Source of the DNA: Antarctobacter sediminis
GTDB lineage: Bacteria > Pseudomonadota > Alphaproteobacteria > Rhodobacterales > Rhodobacteraceae
NCBI RefSeq assembly: GCF_019218285.1
Contig: NZ_JAHUZG010000005.1
Coordinates: 124,001-188,000 of the forward strand
Reading direction: 5' to 3'
DNA: 64,000 nucleotides
The first letter of the stretch is position 1; every line of letters starts with the position of its first letter. The position numbers were made by a program, and so were the translations under genes. Below the pieces are notes generated by a model. It was not told the DNA's origin. It did no database searches and saw only the letters and a list, made by a program, of their open reading frames with translations. Below, piece by piece: positions 17,093 to 25,411 of this stretch.

Positions 17093-17861
17093 CCTCCGGC
17101 GGTTGCCCTCCCAGCGTCTTGCTCAAGAGGGCCGCCGTCGCCGCCAGTTCGCTTTTACAGGTCTCAAAACTGATCGGTTCGCCATAGCGTTCGATATGGG
17201 GAATGGTGAGCGCGGCCACCGCCTGTCCCGAATGGTCGATGATCGGGACCGAGATATTGACCACCCCGCGCACAACAAAACTGTCCCGGACTTCAAGCCC
17301 CCCTGCCCGGATTTGGGCCAGCTCCTCAAGGATCTGTTCCGCGCTGCTGTCCTTGGGGATCGGAACCTCTTTCATCAGGCGCCGCACCTCTTCCTTGGGC
17401 TGATACGCAAGGATCACCCGCCCCGACGAGGCGCGCCAAAGGTCGATCTGCGCCCCCAGACGCACCGCCATCACGTTGTTGCCCGGTGAATTGGTCTGAC
17501 CGATCACAAGGACACCGGTGCCGCTGAGGATCGACAGATGCGCCGATTGGTTGATCTTGGCAGACAATTCGCGCATCGGCGGACCCGCCGCCGCCGTCAG
17601 ACGGCCAACCACCGGAATACGGTGGGCGATTTCAAAGATATATGTGGTCAGGGAATAGCGATCCGACAGCGGATCCTGAGCCACGAACCCACGGTCCTGC
17701 AAGACGATCAGCATGCGAAAGATCTCGCCGACGGAACGGCCAAGGCCGCGGGCGATTTCGGATTGGGTCAAGCCGGTTTCCTGCGCCGAAAGCAGTTCGA
17801 TGATGTCCAGCCCCTTTTCAAGCGCCGGCGCGGAATAGTTCGGATTCGACTTGCTGCTCAC
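17085..17861 (-). CDS. IclR family transcriptional regulator
   Basis: 258 residues from GTG at 17861; an upstream GTG at 17894 would add 11 residues but lies inside an inverted repeat that looks like an operator. The winged helix is at residues about 13-75 (ALEKGLDIIELLS, TQSEIARGLGRSVGEIFRML), the C-terminal effector-binding domain at about 85-255 (SGTGVLVIGQ, SSGRVILAY, VVRGVVNISVPI). IclR proteins respond to small carbon compounds. The gene is convergent with the Gfo/Idh gene and is the only regulator next to the deoxy-sugar/MaoC block, so it probably controls it. Confidence 0.85.
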   Translation of the reverse strand: MSSKSNPNYSAPALEKGLDIIELLSAQETGLTQSEIARGLGRSVGEIFRMLIVLQDRGFVAQDPLSDRYSLTTYIFEIAHRIPVVGRLTAAAGPPMRELSAKINQSAHLSILSGTGVLVIGQTNSPGNNVMAVRLGAQIDLWRASSGRVILAYQPKEEVRRLMKEVPIPKDSSAEQILEELAQIRAGGLEVRDSFVVRGVVNISVPIIDHSGQAVAALTIPHIERYGEPISFETCKSELAATAALLSKTLGGQPPEVS

Positions 17862-17889
17862 TGGTTTGCCCGGATGTCCTCGAATGATC

Positions 17890-17907
17890 CGCACAAGATT
17901 ATGTGCG
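17890..17907. promoter_or_regulatory. Inverted repeat CGCACA-N6-TGTGCG at the IclR gene start (putative autoregulatory operator)
   Basis: Six-base perfect arms with a six-base spacer. The repeat covers the upstream alternative GTG (17894) of the IclR gene and lies 29 bases before the preferred GTG. This fits binding of the regulator to its own control region. It shares no obvious sequence with the dyad at 15523-15547. Confidence 0.4.
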
Positions 17908-17993
17908 CACCGGCTGAATTTCCATTCCCCCGAGGAAAATCAACGCCACCTGTGACGATAAATGCTCCGAAAAGACGCAAGGGACGCGGATGC

Positions 17994-18017
17994 GCCCGGC
18001 CCCGAGGGGAACCGGGC
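17994..18017 (-). terminator. GC-rich stem-loop after the RND pump gene (weak terminator candidate)
   Basis: Arms GCCCGGCCCC and GGGGAACCGGGC pair over about ten base pairs with a two-base bulge, 13 bases beyond the stop of the RND gene in its direction of reading. No clear U-run follows, so it is either a Rho-dependent end structure or chance in GC-rich DNA. Confidence 0.3.
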
Positions 18018-18029
18018 ACGCCCATACCC

Positions 18030-21000
18030 TCAGGCCGAAACCAGTTCTGCCCGCAACCGGCGGGACGGCGTGCCGGGCACCGGGGCCATAGGCGCCAGCA
18101 GGCGATAAAGTACCGGCGTCAGGAACAGGGTAAACACGGTCGCAAAGCCCAGTCCGCCCACCATGACCCAGCCCACCGCGATCCGCGCCTCGGCCCCGGC
18201 CCCGCTGGCAATCACAAGTGGCACGCCCCCCAGAACGGTCGAAACCATGGTCATCATCACCGGCCGCAACCGCAGCCGCATCGCCGTTCGGATCGCCTGC
18301 GGCACCGCAACGCCCGTTTCGCGCAGCTGGTTGGCAAACTCGACGATCAGAATGCCGTTCTTGGCCATGATACCAATCAGCAAAACCAGCCCGATCTGGC
18401 TGTAATAGTTCAGGCTGCCCCCGGTCAGCGCAATGGCCATCAAGGCCGCCCCCAGCCCGAAAGGCACCGCCAGCATGATAACCGCTGCCGAAACAAGGCT
18501 TTCGAACTGGGCCGAAAGGACCAGCAAGACCACAAGAAAGGCGATGGCGAAGACCATGTAGGTCCCGGCCTCCGAGCTTTCCAGGCTTGACGCCTCGCCG
18601 GTGAAGACCAGGCGCACCTCGTCGTCCAGCACCTCGCGCGCCAGTGATTGCAGCGCCTCGGCGGCCTCGCCCAGATCGACACCCGCAGGCAAGATCGCCC
18701 GAATGGCCACCGCACGGTTGCCGCCTTCGCGGCTGACGCGAGACAGACCTGCGACCTGATCCAATTGCGCAACGCTGGACAAAGGCAGGAAACTGCCCGA
18801 GGCACTACGTAGCGAAATCCGGTTGAGATCGTTGGGATCATTGATCGGTCGCCCGCCCGGTTCGACCCGGACGGTGATTTCCTCGCCGTCCAGAAAGACC
18901 TCCGCCGGCTCAAGACCGCTGGTCATCGCGCTGATGGTGGCGTCGATCTCGGCGGTGGTCAGGCCGTGTTCCCGGGCAAGGTCCGCGTCGATGGTGACCC
19001 GGATTTCCGGGACATAGGATTCTTCGCTCAACTGCGGAGCGCCAAAGATCTTGGGCTGCGCCTGCATGGCCGCCACCAGCTTTTCGGCCTCTGCCACCAG
19101 CAGATCGGGATCGGTGCCCGTGACCGCAGCGGTCAGGCCCGACCCCGCGCCGCGAATGCCAAGGCTGTTGGGCGACCGGGCAAAGACAGTCAACCCGGTG
19201 ATCCCGTTCAGACGCGGGGTGAGTTCGGCCATGATCTCTTGCTGGCTGCGGTCCCTTTCGGCCCAGTCGGCCAGACGAACGATCACGAAGGCCGAGGTGC
19301 CTCCGCCAAAGCCGACGATGGATTGCACAGCCGCGACTTCGCCGCTGTCGACATAGGGCGCGACCAGCGCCTCGATCTTCTGCACTTGTTGATCGGTAAA
19401 GCTTGACGATGCCCCCGAAGGCGCGCGGGCGGCGATCATGAAAGCACCCCGATCCTCGTTCGGTGTCAGAGAGGTGCTGAGCGATCCGTAAATCGCAAAG
19501 GAAAACAGTCCGAAACTGATCGCCAGCGCCAGCACAAGCACCGGAAAGGCCAGCGCCCGGTCGACCAGCCACAACAAGCCGCGTGCCGCCCAGCCCGGGC
19601 GCGGCTCCCCTGCCGGGGGCGGGGTCGTGCCGGACTTGCCCGGATCCAGCGTGGCCGCCAGCATCGGAACCAATGTCAGGGCGACGAAAGATGACACCAA
19701 AACGCAAAACGCCAGAACAAAGCCGAATTCCAGAAAGATGCCCCCGGCCTGCCCCGGCAGGAATGAAATCGGAATAAAGACCGCAGCAAGGGTGGCCGTG
19801 GTCGAAATCACGGCAAAGAACACTTCGTTCGCGCCCTCTGCGGCGGCGGCAAACCGGCCCAGCCCCTCTTGGCGTTTGCGGACGACGTTTTCCACGACGA
19901 CGATGGCATCATCCACCACCATGCCCGTCGCCAGAACAAGGGCCAGCAAGGTGATGGTGTTGACCGAAAAACCTGCCAGCCAGATTGCCGCCAGCGTGCC
20001 GATCAGGGCAACCGGGATCGTCAGTGCCGGGATCAAGGTCGCCCGCCACGACCGCAGAAAGGCATAAAGAACAAGGACGACGATCACGACCGCCAGCAGG
20101 ATCGAGGTCAGCACCTCCTGCAATGCCCGTTCGACATAGACGCCGTCGTCGGCGGTAATGACCAGCTGCACCCCCTCTGGCAGTTCCTTTTGCAGTTCGG
20201 CCACGGCATCGCGAACCTCTTGGCTGATGCTCAGCGTATTGGCCACGGATTGCCGGATGATATTTACCGACACGGCCGTTTCGCCGTTCACACGGGAAAA
20301 CACGGTCCGGTCGACCGCTGTCAGTTGAACCAGCGCAACGTCGCCCAACCGGGTGTACTGGTCGATACGCAGCCCCGCGATGTCCTCGACCAGCACATCC
20401 TCGGTCGATAGTTTCAGGGTCAGTTGCTGGTCGTTGCTTTCCAGCGTGCCCAGCGCGGCGCTGCTGTCCAGTGTGGCCAGCGCCTGTGACACATCCTGTA
20501 TCGTCAACCCGCGCCCGGTCAGCGCGGTCATATTGACCCGTACGAGGTATTCATTCACCTGCGCCCCGGCGACTTCCAGCGAAGCGATACCATCGATACG
20601 TTCCAGCCGGTCCGTAATGCGCCCCTCGGCAAGGATCGACAGATCCTCAAGACTGGCCGCGCCGAACAGCGCCAACCGGATGATCGGATCGGCGTCGGAG
20701 TCATTCTTGCTGACCTCCGGATCGACGTCTTCGGGCAGATCCCGGCCAAGGCCCGACACGATTTCGCGCGCTTCGTTCGCGGCGGTGTTGATGTCGACGG
20801 AAGACGACAGTTCCAGCGTGATCCGAGAACTGCCGAAACTCGACTGAGAGGAGATCGCCACCACGCCTTCCAGCGCGCTCAAGGCATCTTCCAGAACGGC
20901 TGTCACCTCGGCATCGACGGTTTCGGGCGCGGCATTGTCGAAACTGCTGCGCACGGAGAGCACCGGCTGATCCACATCCGGCATCTCGCGGATGTCAACG

Positions 21001-21113
21001 CCAAGAAGGGCCGCCGCACCAGCGATAATGATAAGGAGGTTCAGCACCACGGCAAGAACCGGCCGGGCGACGAACAGGCCCGAAAGACCCGATGTGCGTC
21101 TGAACTCAGTCAT
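18030..21113 (-). CDS. RND efflux pump, inner-membrane transporter (HAE-1/AcrB-like)
   Basis: 1027 residues, the normal length. The start MTEFRRTSGLSG at 21113 overlaps the adaptor gene by eight bases. The first transmembrane helix follows (residues about 18-38), then the periplasmic porter domain (VRSSFDNAAPETVDAEVT). Helix 4 carries the proton-relay pair in GMVVDDAIVVVEN (about 400). A second large periplasmic domain and the C-terminal helix block (SQIGLVLLIGIMAKNGILIVEFANQ near 920) complete the fold. It exports hydrophobic compounds by proton antiport with the adaptor encoded upstream. No TolC-type outer-membrane gene is nearby, so that partner must be encoded elsewhere. Confidence 0.93.
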   Translation of the reverse strand: MTEFRRTSGLSGLFVARPVLAVVLNLLIIIAGAAALLGVDIREMPDVDQPVLSVRSSFDNAAPETVDAEVTAVLEDALSALEGVVAISSQSSFGSSRITLELSSSVDINTAANEAREIVSGLGRDLPEDVDPEVSKNDSDADPIIRLALFGAASLEDLSILAEGRITDRLERIDGIASLEVAGAQVNEYLVRVNMTALTGRGLTIQDVSQALATLDSSAALGTLESNDQQLTLKLSTEDVLVEDIAGLRIDQYTRLGDVALVQLTAVDRTVFSRVNGETAVSVNIIRQSVANTLSISQEVRDAVAELQKELPEGVQLVITADDGVYVERALQEVLTSILLAVVIVVLVLYAFLRSWRATLIPALTIPVALIGTLAAIWLAGFSVNTITLLALVLATGMVVDDAIVVVENVVRKRQEGLGRFAAAAEGANEVFFAVISTTATLAAVFIPISFLPGQAGGIFLEFGFVLAFCVLVSSFVALTLVPMLAATLDPGKSGTTPPPAGEPRPGWAARGLLWLVDRALAFPVLVLALAISFGLFSFAIYGSLSTSLTPNEDRGAFMIAARAPSGASSSFTDQQVQKIEALVAPYVDSGEVAAVQSIVGFGGGTSAFVIVRLADWAERDRSQQEIMAELTPRLNGITGLTVFARSPNSLGIRGAGSGLTAAVTGTDPDLLVAEAEKLVAAMQAQPKIFGAPQLSEESYVPEIRVTIDADLAREHGLTTAEIDATISAMTSGLEPAEVFLDGEEITVRVEPGGRPINDPNDLNRISLRSASGSFLPLSSVAQLDQVAGLSRVSREGGNRAVAIRAILPAGVDLGEAAEALQSLAREVLDDEVRLVFTGEASSLESSEAGTYMVFAIAFLVVLLVLSAQFESLVSAAVIMLAVPFGLGAALMAIALTGGSLNYYSQIGLVLLIGIMAKNGILIVEFANQLRETGVAVPQAIRTAMRLRLRPVMMTMVSTVLGGVPLVIASGAGAEARIAVGWVMVGGLGFATVFTLFLTPVLYRLLAPMAPVPGTPSRRLRAELVSA

Positions 21114-22245
21114 TGTCCGCGCCCTCCGACCGGGCTGGACGCGCCTGTGCCGTCTGCACCTGACCGCCTTCGCGCACCTTCTGCACCCCCTCGACAACGA
21201 TCCGGTCGCCGTCGCCCAGTTCCCCGCGGACCCAGACACGATCATCCAGCCGATGCCGGATTGTCACCGGCACACGCCTTGCGCCACCGTCCTCGACAAC
21301 AAAGACCGAAGCCCCTTCGCGGCTCCATGCAATCGACAAGGCCGGGACCGCGGGCAGCGGCGGCTGCTCCTGCGCCAGAACCACATTGGCGATCATGCCG
21401 TGACGAAGCCCCGAAATGTCGCCTTGCAGGCGGGCCTCGACATCGATCAGGCGCGTGTCGGGATCAATTTCCGTGTCGATGGCCGAAACCGTGGCTGCAA
21501 AGGCCTGCCCGATACGGGAAGGCAGATAGACATCCACCGCAAGACCCGGCTCAAGGATCGCCACCGCGCTTTCCGGCAGGGCAAAGCCAACCTTCAGCGC
21601 GTCCAGCTTGCTGACCGTCGCGATCTCGATCCCGGTTGACAGGTAGTCGCCCTTGTTGGCTTTGATCAGGCCCACAGCGCCGGTGATCGGCGATTTGACA
21701 ACGCGCTGGTCCAGCTCGAACTCGGCGATTTCAACGGCCACCTCGGCCAGTTTCACCGCGGTCTGCGCCTCTTTGACCTGAACCGACGTGACCGCCACGG
21801 ACCCGGAGGCGCTGAGTTGCTGCAATCGGTCCAGCGTATCGGCGGCTTCGGCCAGCTGGGCGCGGGCGGTCGCAAGGTCCAGCTCTTGCGCCCTCTGATC
21901 CAGCCGCAACATCGGTTGCCCTGCCGTGACCTGATCGCCCGGCGCGACCAGAACCTCGTCCACGCGCCCGCTTGCCTCCGAGACGATGGCAACGCGCGAT
22001 ACCGCCTCGACCGTGCCCACGGCCTCGAACACAAGCGAGTAGGGTTCGGCCTTCACGGTTTCCAGCGTGACGGTGGCCGAACGGCTGCCGCGTCCCGGAG
22101 CCCCGCTGGTGGCAGGGGCCGGTCCCGTTGTGACCGACGCCGCCCCTTCGCCGACAATGGCAGGCAAGAGGCTGTCGCCAAAAATCCAGTAGGTGGCCGA
22201 GGCAAGGACAGCCAAGGCCACCAATAGTTCCGTAATCCGTTTCAT
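21106..22245 (-). CDS. RND efflux pump periplasmic adaptor (membrane fusion protein)
   Basis: 379 residues. An N-terminal membrane anchor (LLVALAVLASATYWI, residues 8-22) is followed by a low-complexity linker. The barrel-sandwich (lipoyl-like) halves are ASGRVDEVLVAPGDQVTAGQPML (about 90) and SPITGAVGLIKANKGDYLSTG (about 180), flanking the alpha-hairpin. Beta-barrel and membrane-proximal domains follow (DTEIDPDTRLIDVEARL near 257). It bridges the RND transporter to an outer-membrane channel. No regulator gene sits with the pair; the 95 bases upstream hold its promoter but no clear operator. Confidence 0.92.
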   Translation of the reverse strand: MKRITELLVALAVLASATYWIFGDSLLPAIVGEGAASVTTGPAPATSGAPGRGSRSATVTLETVKAEPYSLVFEAVGTVEAVSRVAIVSEASGRVDEVLVAPGDQVTAGQPMLRLDQRAQELDLATARAQLAEAADTLDRLQQLSASGSVAVTSVQVKEAQTAVKLAEVAVEIAEFELDQRVVKSPITGAVGLIKANKGDYLSTGIEIATVSKLDALKVGFALPESAVAILEPGLAVDVYLPSRIGQAFAATVSAIDTEIDPDTRLIDVEARLQGDISGLRHGMIANVVLAQEQPPLPAVPALSIAWSREGASVFVVEDGGARRVPVTIRHRLDDRVWVRGELGDGDRIVVEGVQKVREGGQVQTAQARPARSEGADND

Positions 22246-22340
22246 AATCGCGCGCGTCCCGGTCCCGTGTCACATTGGTGTCCGGGTGATACGCAGCATC
22301 TCAGGCGTTCCGTCGCGCCTTCACGAAAAGGTGTGGTTCT

Positions 22341-22901
22341 CTAGGCCCTCAGCGCCTCGGGCAGATCAAGGATACGTCCGCCGTTGCCCAGATCGACAGC
22401 CGCTTGCCAGACTACGCGCGCCCGCATCAGCGGAGTGTCTCGCAACGTGACCGATTCATCGGGGGTCAGCGCGACGTCCCAAGCCGCGTCGCTCAGATCA
22501 CGCCATTCCACGTCCAGATGCACTGCCGCATGGTGGATCAGACTGCGCAACGCCCGCGCGGGCAATGTCGCGCCCAGTGCGATCTCTGCCTCGGTCGCGC
22601 CGCCCAGAGCGTCCAGTTTCACCGGCTTGCCCGAATGCGCCGCCGCCAGACATTCGGCCATGGCCCGCGCATGATATCCGGTCTCGGCAATCAACGCCGC
22701 ACGCGACATGCCCGGCCGCAAGCTTGGCCCCGTCAGGTCAGCGTCGGGCAATTCCGTCAGCTTGCGGGCGAAATAGGCCGTACCGCGACGGGCCAGCAAC
22801 AGCGCCTCCGCCGGAGCCGAGGGCGCGTCATAGCGCGCCCCTGCCCCTTGCCGAGCACGCAGGGCCTCCCGCGCGGCGGCCTCTTGTTCGGTCAGGTTCA
22901 T
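22341..22901 (-). CDS. Maleylpyruvate isomerase-like protein (DinB/MDMPI metal-binding fold)
   Basis: 186 residues of the DinB-like four-helix family that includes mycothiol-dependent maleylpyruvate isomerase. Candidate metal ligands are His in ETGYHARAM (about residue 79) and a His cluster in LIHHAAVHLDVEW (about 130); the usual Glu before VH is His here. It overlaps the gentisate dioxygenase gene by four bases and is last in the gentisate operon, so maleylpyruvate to fumarylpyruvate isomerisation is the likely role. The same operon also encodes a GST-type isomerase (23996-24640), and proteobacteria do not make mycothiol, so the cofactor and need for both are open. Confidence 0.75.
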   Translation of the reverse strand: MNLTEQEAAAREALRARQGAGARYDAPSAPAEALLLARRGTAYFARKLTELPDADLTGPSLRPGMSRAALIAETGYHARAMAECLAAAHSGKPVKLDALGGATEAEIALGATLPARALRSLIHHAAVHLDVEWRDLSDAAWDVALTPDESVTLRDTPLMRARVVWQAAVDLGNGGRILDLPEALRA

Positions 22902-23971
22902 TGCCCGTCGACCATGGTCCGCATGAAATTCAGCCGCTCCATGATTGGTGCGTCCGAAAAGCGGAACAGGTCGAATTGCGTTTCCGCCTGCAAGGACCAA
23001 GGCACCCAAGACGGGATCACGAACATGTCGCCTTTCTCAAGCTTGTGCGTCTCGCCCCCCATGACCGCAGCACCGCGCCCCTCAAAGACTTGGAACACGG
23101 TGGAGCCGACCTCGCGCCGTTCGGGCGTTTCGGCCCCGGCCCGCAAGCGATGGAATTCGCAGCGGATCGTCGGCATCACGTCGCCGCCCGTAGTCGGGTT
23201 CACATAGCGGATCGCCGCGTGGCCCTGTTCGACAGTGGCAGGGTTGCCTTCATCTTCCAGCAGCAACTGCTGGGTCAGCGCCTGGTCGGTGAACTCCCAC
23301 CGATAGGCCCCGATGGGCGAGGACACGGTATCCTGCAACTGCGACAGCGGGCGCAGTCCCGGATGGCACCACAGGCGTTCCCCCTGCGAGTAGTTGGGCG
23401 TGGCATTGTCGGTCACGCGCTCGGCCCCGAACTCGAAGAACCCAACGTCCATCTGTTGGCTGAACGGAATGTCCAGCCCGTCGATCCAGGCCATCGGCTC
23501 GGTCGCAACGTTGTGGTGGCCGTGGAAATTCCAGCCCGGCGTCAGCAGCAGGTCGCCGCGCGACATGCGCACCGGGTCGCCGTTCACCACGGTCCAGACC
23601 CCCTCGCCTTCGACCACAAAGCGGAAGGCATTTTGCGAATGGCGGTGTTCCGGCGCGTTCTCACCGGGGCACAGGTACTGGATCGCGCACCAGAGCGTCG
23701 GGCTGACATAGGCGCGGCCACCAAGACCCGGATTGGCCAGCCCGATGGCGCGACGCTCGCCGCCCCGGCCCACCGGCACCAACTCGCCCGACCGTTCCGC
23801 CAGAGGCAGCAGATCCGCCCAACGCCAGACATGCGGCACCGCCTTGGGCCTGGGGTGAAGGGGCATCAGGTCGCCGGTCTGCGTCCAGAGCGGGTTCAAG
23901 TGGTTGTCTTCGAACCCCTTGTACAACTCGCGCAGTTCCGGCGTGTCCTCCGGTTGCATTGCGTTGTCCAT
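22898..23971 (-). CDS. Gentisate 1,2-dioxygenase
   Basis: 357 residues of the bicupin gentisate dioxygenases. The first cupin binds iron through HRH in PEHRHSQNAFRFVVEG (about residues 103-118), with GWNFHGHHN near 145 completing the site. The second cupin lies after residue 270 (RCEFHRLRAG, VFQVFEGRGAAV). It opens the ring of gentisate with oxygen to give maleylpyruvate. GGAGGAGAGAA precedes ATG. The genes for the two following steps flank it, so the assignment is strong. Confidence 0.95.
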   Translation of the reverse strand: MDNAMQPEDTPELRELYKGFEDNHLNPLWTQTGDLMPLHPRPKAVPHVWRWADLLPLAERSGELVPVGRGGERRAIGLANPGLGGRAYVSPTLWCAIQYLCPGENAPEHRHSQNAFRFVVEGEGVWTVVNGDPVRMSRGDLLLTPGWNFHGHHNVATEPMAWIDGLDIPFSQQMDVGFFEFGAERVTDNATPNYSQGERLWCHPGLRPLSQLQDTVSSPIGAYRWEFTDQALTQQLLLEDEGNPATVEQGHAAIRYVNPTTGGDVMPTIRCEFHRLRAGAETPERREVGSTVFQVFEGRGAAVMGGETHKLEKGDMFVIPSWVPWSLQAETQFDLFRFSDAPIMERLNFMRTMVDGQ

Positions 23972-23995
23972 TTCTCTCCTCCTTGGAAATACCGG

Positions 23996-24640
23996 TCAGG
24001 CCGCGTCGGGCTGGTTGGGCGGGGCCGCGTTGCGGAAGGCAGGCAGCGCATCCAGCGCCTCGAAGATGCGCGCGATGGTCGGCCAGTCTTCGACCGGCAC
24101 CTCGAACCGCTTGTTGTTCCAGACCTGCGCGTAAAGGCAAAGGTCGGCCAACCCCGGCGTATCGCCATGGCAATAGGTGCCGGTGGCCGGATCCTGCAAC
24201 GCCTGTTCCAGCGCGTCAAAGGTCGTGCGCACCCAATGGGTGAACCAAGCCCTCTGCCACTCTTCATCGGCACCGAACTGGTCGCGGAGCCGGAACAGCA
24301 CCCGCAGGTTGTTCAGCGGGTGGATCTCGCAGGCGATCATATAGGCCAGCCCGCGCACCCGCGCCCGCCCCAGCGGATCGGCGGGCAACAGCGCGGGGTC
24401 TGGGTGGGTCTCCTCCAGCCATTCGATGATCGCCAGCGACTGGATCAGAGTCGTGCCGTCTTCCAATTCCAGCGAGGGCACCAGCCCTTGCGGGTTCTTT
24501 GCCAGATAGTCCGGCGTCCGCGTCTCGCCATTGCGCAGGACATAGGCCACATAGTCGTAATCCAACCCCTTGAGGTTCAACGCGGCACGCAGCCGGGTCG
24601 AGGTCGAGGAGCGAAAGAAATTGTGCAGTTTCAGGCTCAT
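23996..24640 (-). CDS. Maleylpyruvate/maleylacetoacetate isomerase (zeta-class GST)
   Basis: 214 residues with the GST fold. The N-terminal active-site segment is FFRSSTSTRLRAAL (residues 8-21; the SSxS pattern binds glutathione in zeta-class enzymes). NPQGLVPSLE near 49 and QSLAIIEWLEE near 68 follow. The C-terminal helical domain has CEIHPLNNLRV (about 104), typical of maleylacetoacetate/maleylpyruvate isomerases. Its operon neighbours (gentisate dioxygenase, fumarylpyruvate hydrolase) make maleylpyruvate the likely substrate. The zeta GST at 38947-39564 is the counterpart for the homogentisate route. Confidence 0.9.
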   Translation of the reverse strand: MSLKLHNFFRSSTSTRLRAALNLKGLDYDYVAYVLRNGETRTPDYLAKNPQGLVPSLELEDGTTLIQSLAIIEWLEETHPDPALLPADPLGRARVRGLAYMIACEIHPLNNLRVLFRLRDQFGADEEWQRAWFTHWVRTTFDALEQALQDPATGTYCHGDTPGLADLCLYAQVWNNKRFEVPVEDWPTIARIFEALDALPAFRNAAPPNQPDAA

Positions 24641-25332
24641 GCGCGCGACCCGATGATCGTGGTGCAGGTGCCCAGCCCTTCGATTTCGACCACGCAGGTA
24701 TCCCCCTCTTGCAGCGGGCCAACACCGGCAGGCGTGCCGGTCATGATGATATCGCCGGGCTTCAGCTCGAAAGAGTGCGACAGGATCGAGATCATCTCGG
24801 GCACCGACCAGATCAGCTCGGCCAGATCCGCATCCTGCTTGACCTCACCGTTCACCATCAGCTTGATCGAACCCTTGGACGGATGCCCCACCTTGGCGAC
24901 CGGATGCACCGGCGCGATGGGTGCCGACCGGTCAAAACCCTTGCCCAGATCCCAGGGGCGGCCCTGTTCGCGGGCCTTCAGCTGCAGGTCGCGGCGCGTC
25001 AGGTCATTGCCCACGGCATAACCCCAGACATGGTCCAGCGCCTTTTCCTCGGGGATGTCCACGCCACCGGTGCCGATCACCGCCACCAGCTCGGCCTCGT
25101 AGTGGAAATTCTCGGTCTGCGGCGGATAGGGCACCGTCGCGCCGTCCTCGACCACTGCATCGGCGGGCTTGAGGAAAAAGAACGGCGGATCACGGTCCGG
25201 GTCCTTACCCATCTCGCGGGCATGGGCGGCATAGTTGCGCCCGATGCAAAAGATGCGCCGCACCGGGATGCGGTCGTCACTTCCGGCGACGGCAACGGTA
25301 GGTGCTGGTTGAGGGGCGAATACAAGTGCCAT
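24637..25332 (-). CDS. Fumarylpyruvate hydrolase (FAH family)
   Basis: 231 residues, the short FAH form used in the gentisate pathway. RRIFCIGRNYAAHA (about residues 25-38) opens the core. Metal ligands are in YEAELVAVIG (about 78-87) and NDLTRRDLQ (about 109), and MTGTPAGVGPL lies near 197. It hydrolyses fumarylpyruvate to fumarate and pyruvate. The overlap with the isomerase gene (ATGA) couples the last two steps. Confidence 0.92.
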   Translation of the reverse strand: MALVFAPQPAPTVAVAGSDDRIPVRRIFCIGRNYAAHAREMGKDPDRDPPFFFLKPADAVVEDGATVPYPPQTENFHYEAELVAVIGTGGVDIPEEKALDHVWGYAVGNDLTRRDLQLKAREQGRPWDLGKGFDRSAPIAPVHPVAKVGHPSKGSIKLMVNGEVKQDADLAELIWSVPEMISILSHSFELKPGDIIMTGTPAGVGPLQEGDTCVVEIEGLGTCTTIIGSRA

Positions 25333-25383
25333 GTGTCTTTTCCTTGCGTCAGACAGGCGCGCGACCTGCTGCTTCTTCTTGGT

Positions 25384-25411
25384 AAAAATACTCTAAAACC
25401 GCGCGGCGGTT
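25384..25411 (-). terminator. Stem-loop with U-rich tail between hydroxylase and fumarylpyruvate hydrolase genes
   Basis: Read on the minus strand, the hydroxylase stop is followed at once by AACCGC-CGC-GCGGTT and then TTAGAGTATTTTT. The short six-base-pair stem with a T-rich tail could act as a partial terminator that lowers expression of the downstream ring-cleavage genes, or mark the end of a separate hydroxylase transcript. Confidence 0.42.
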
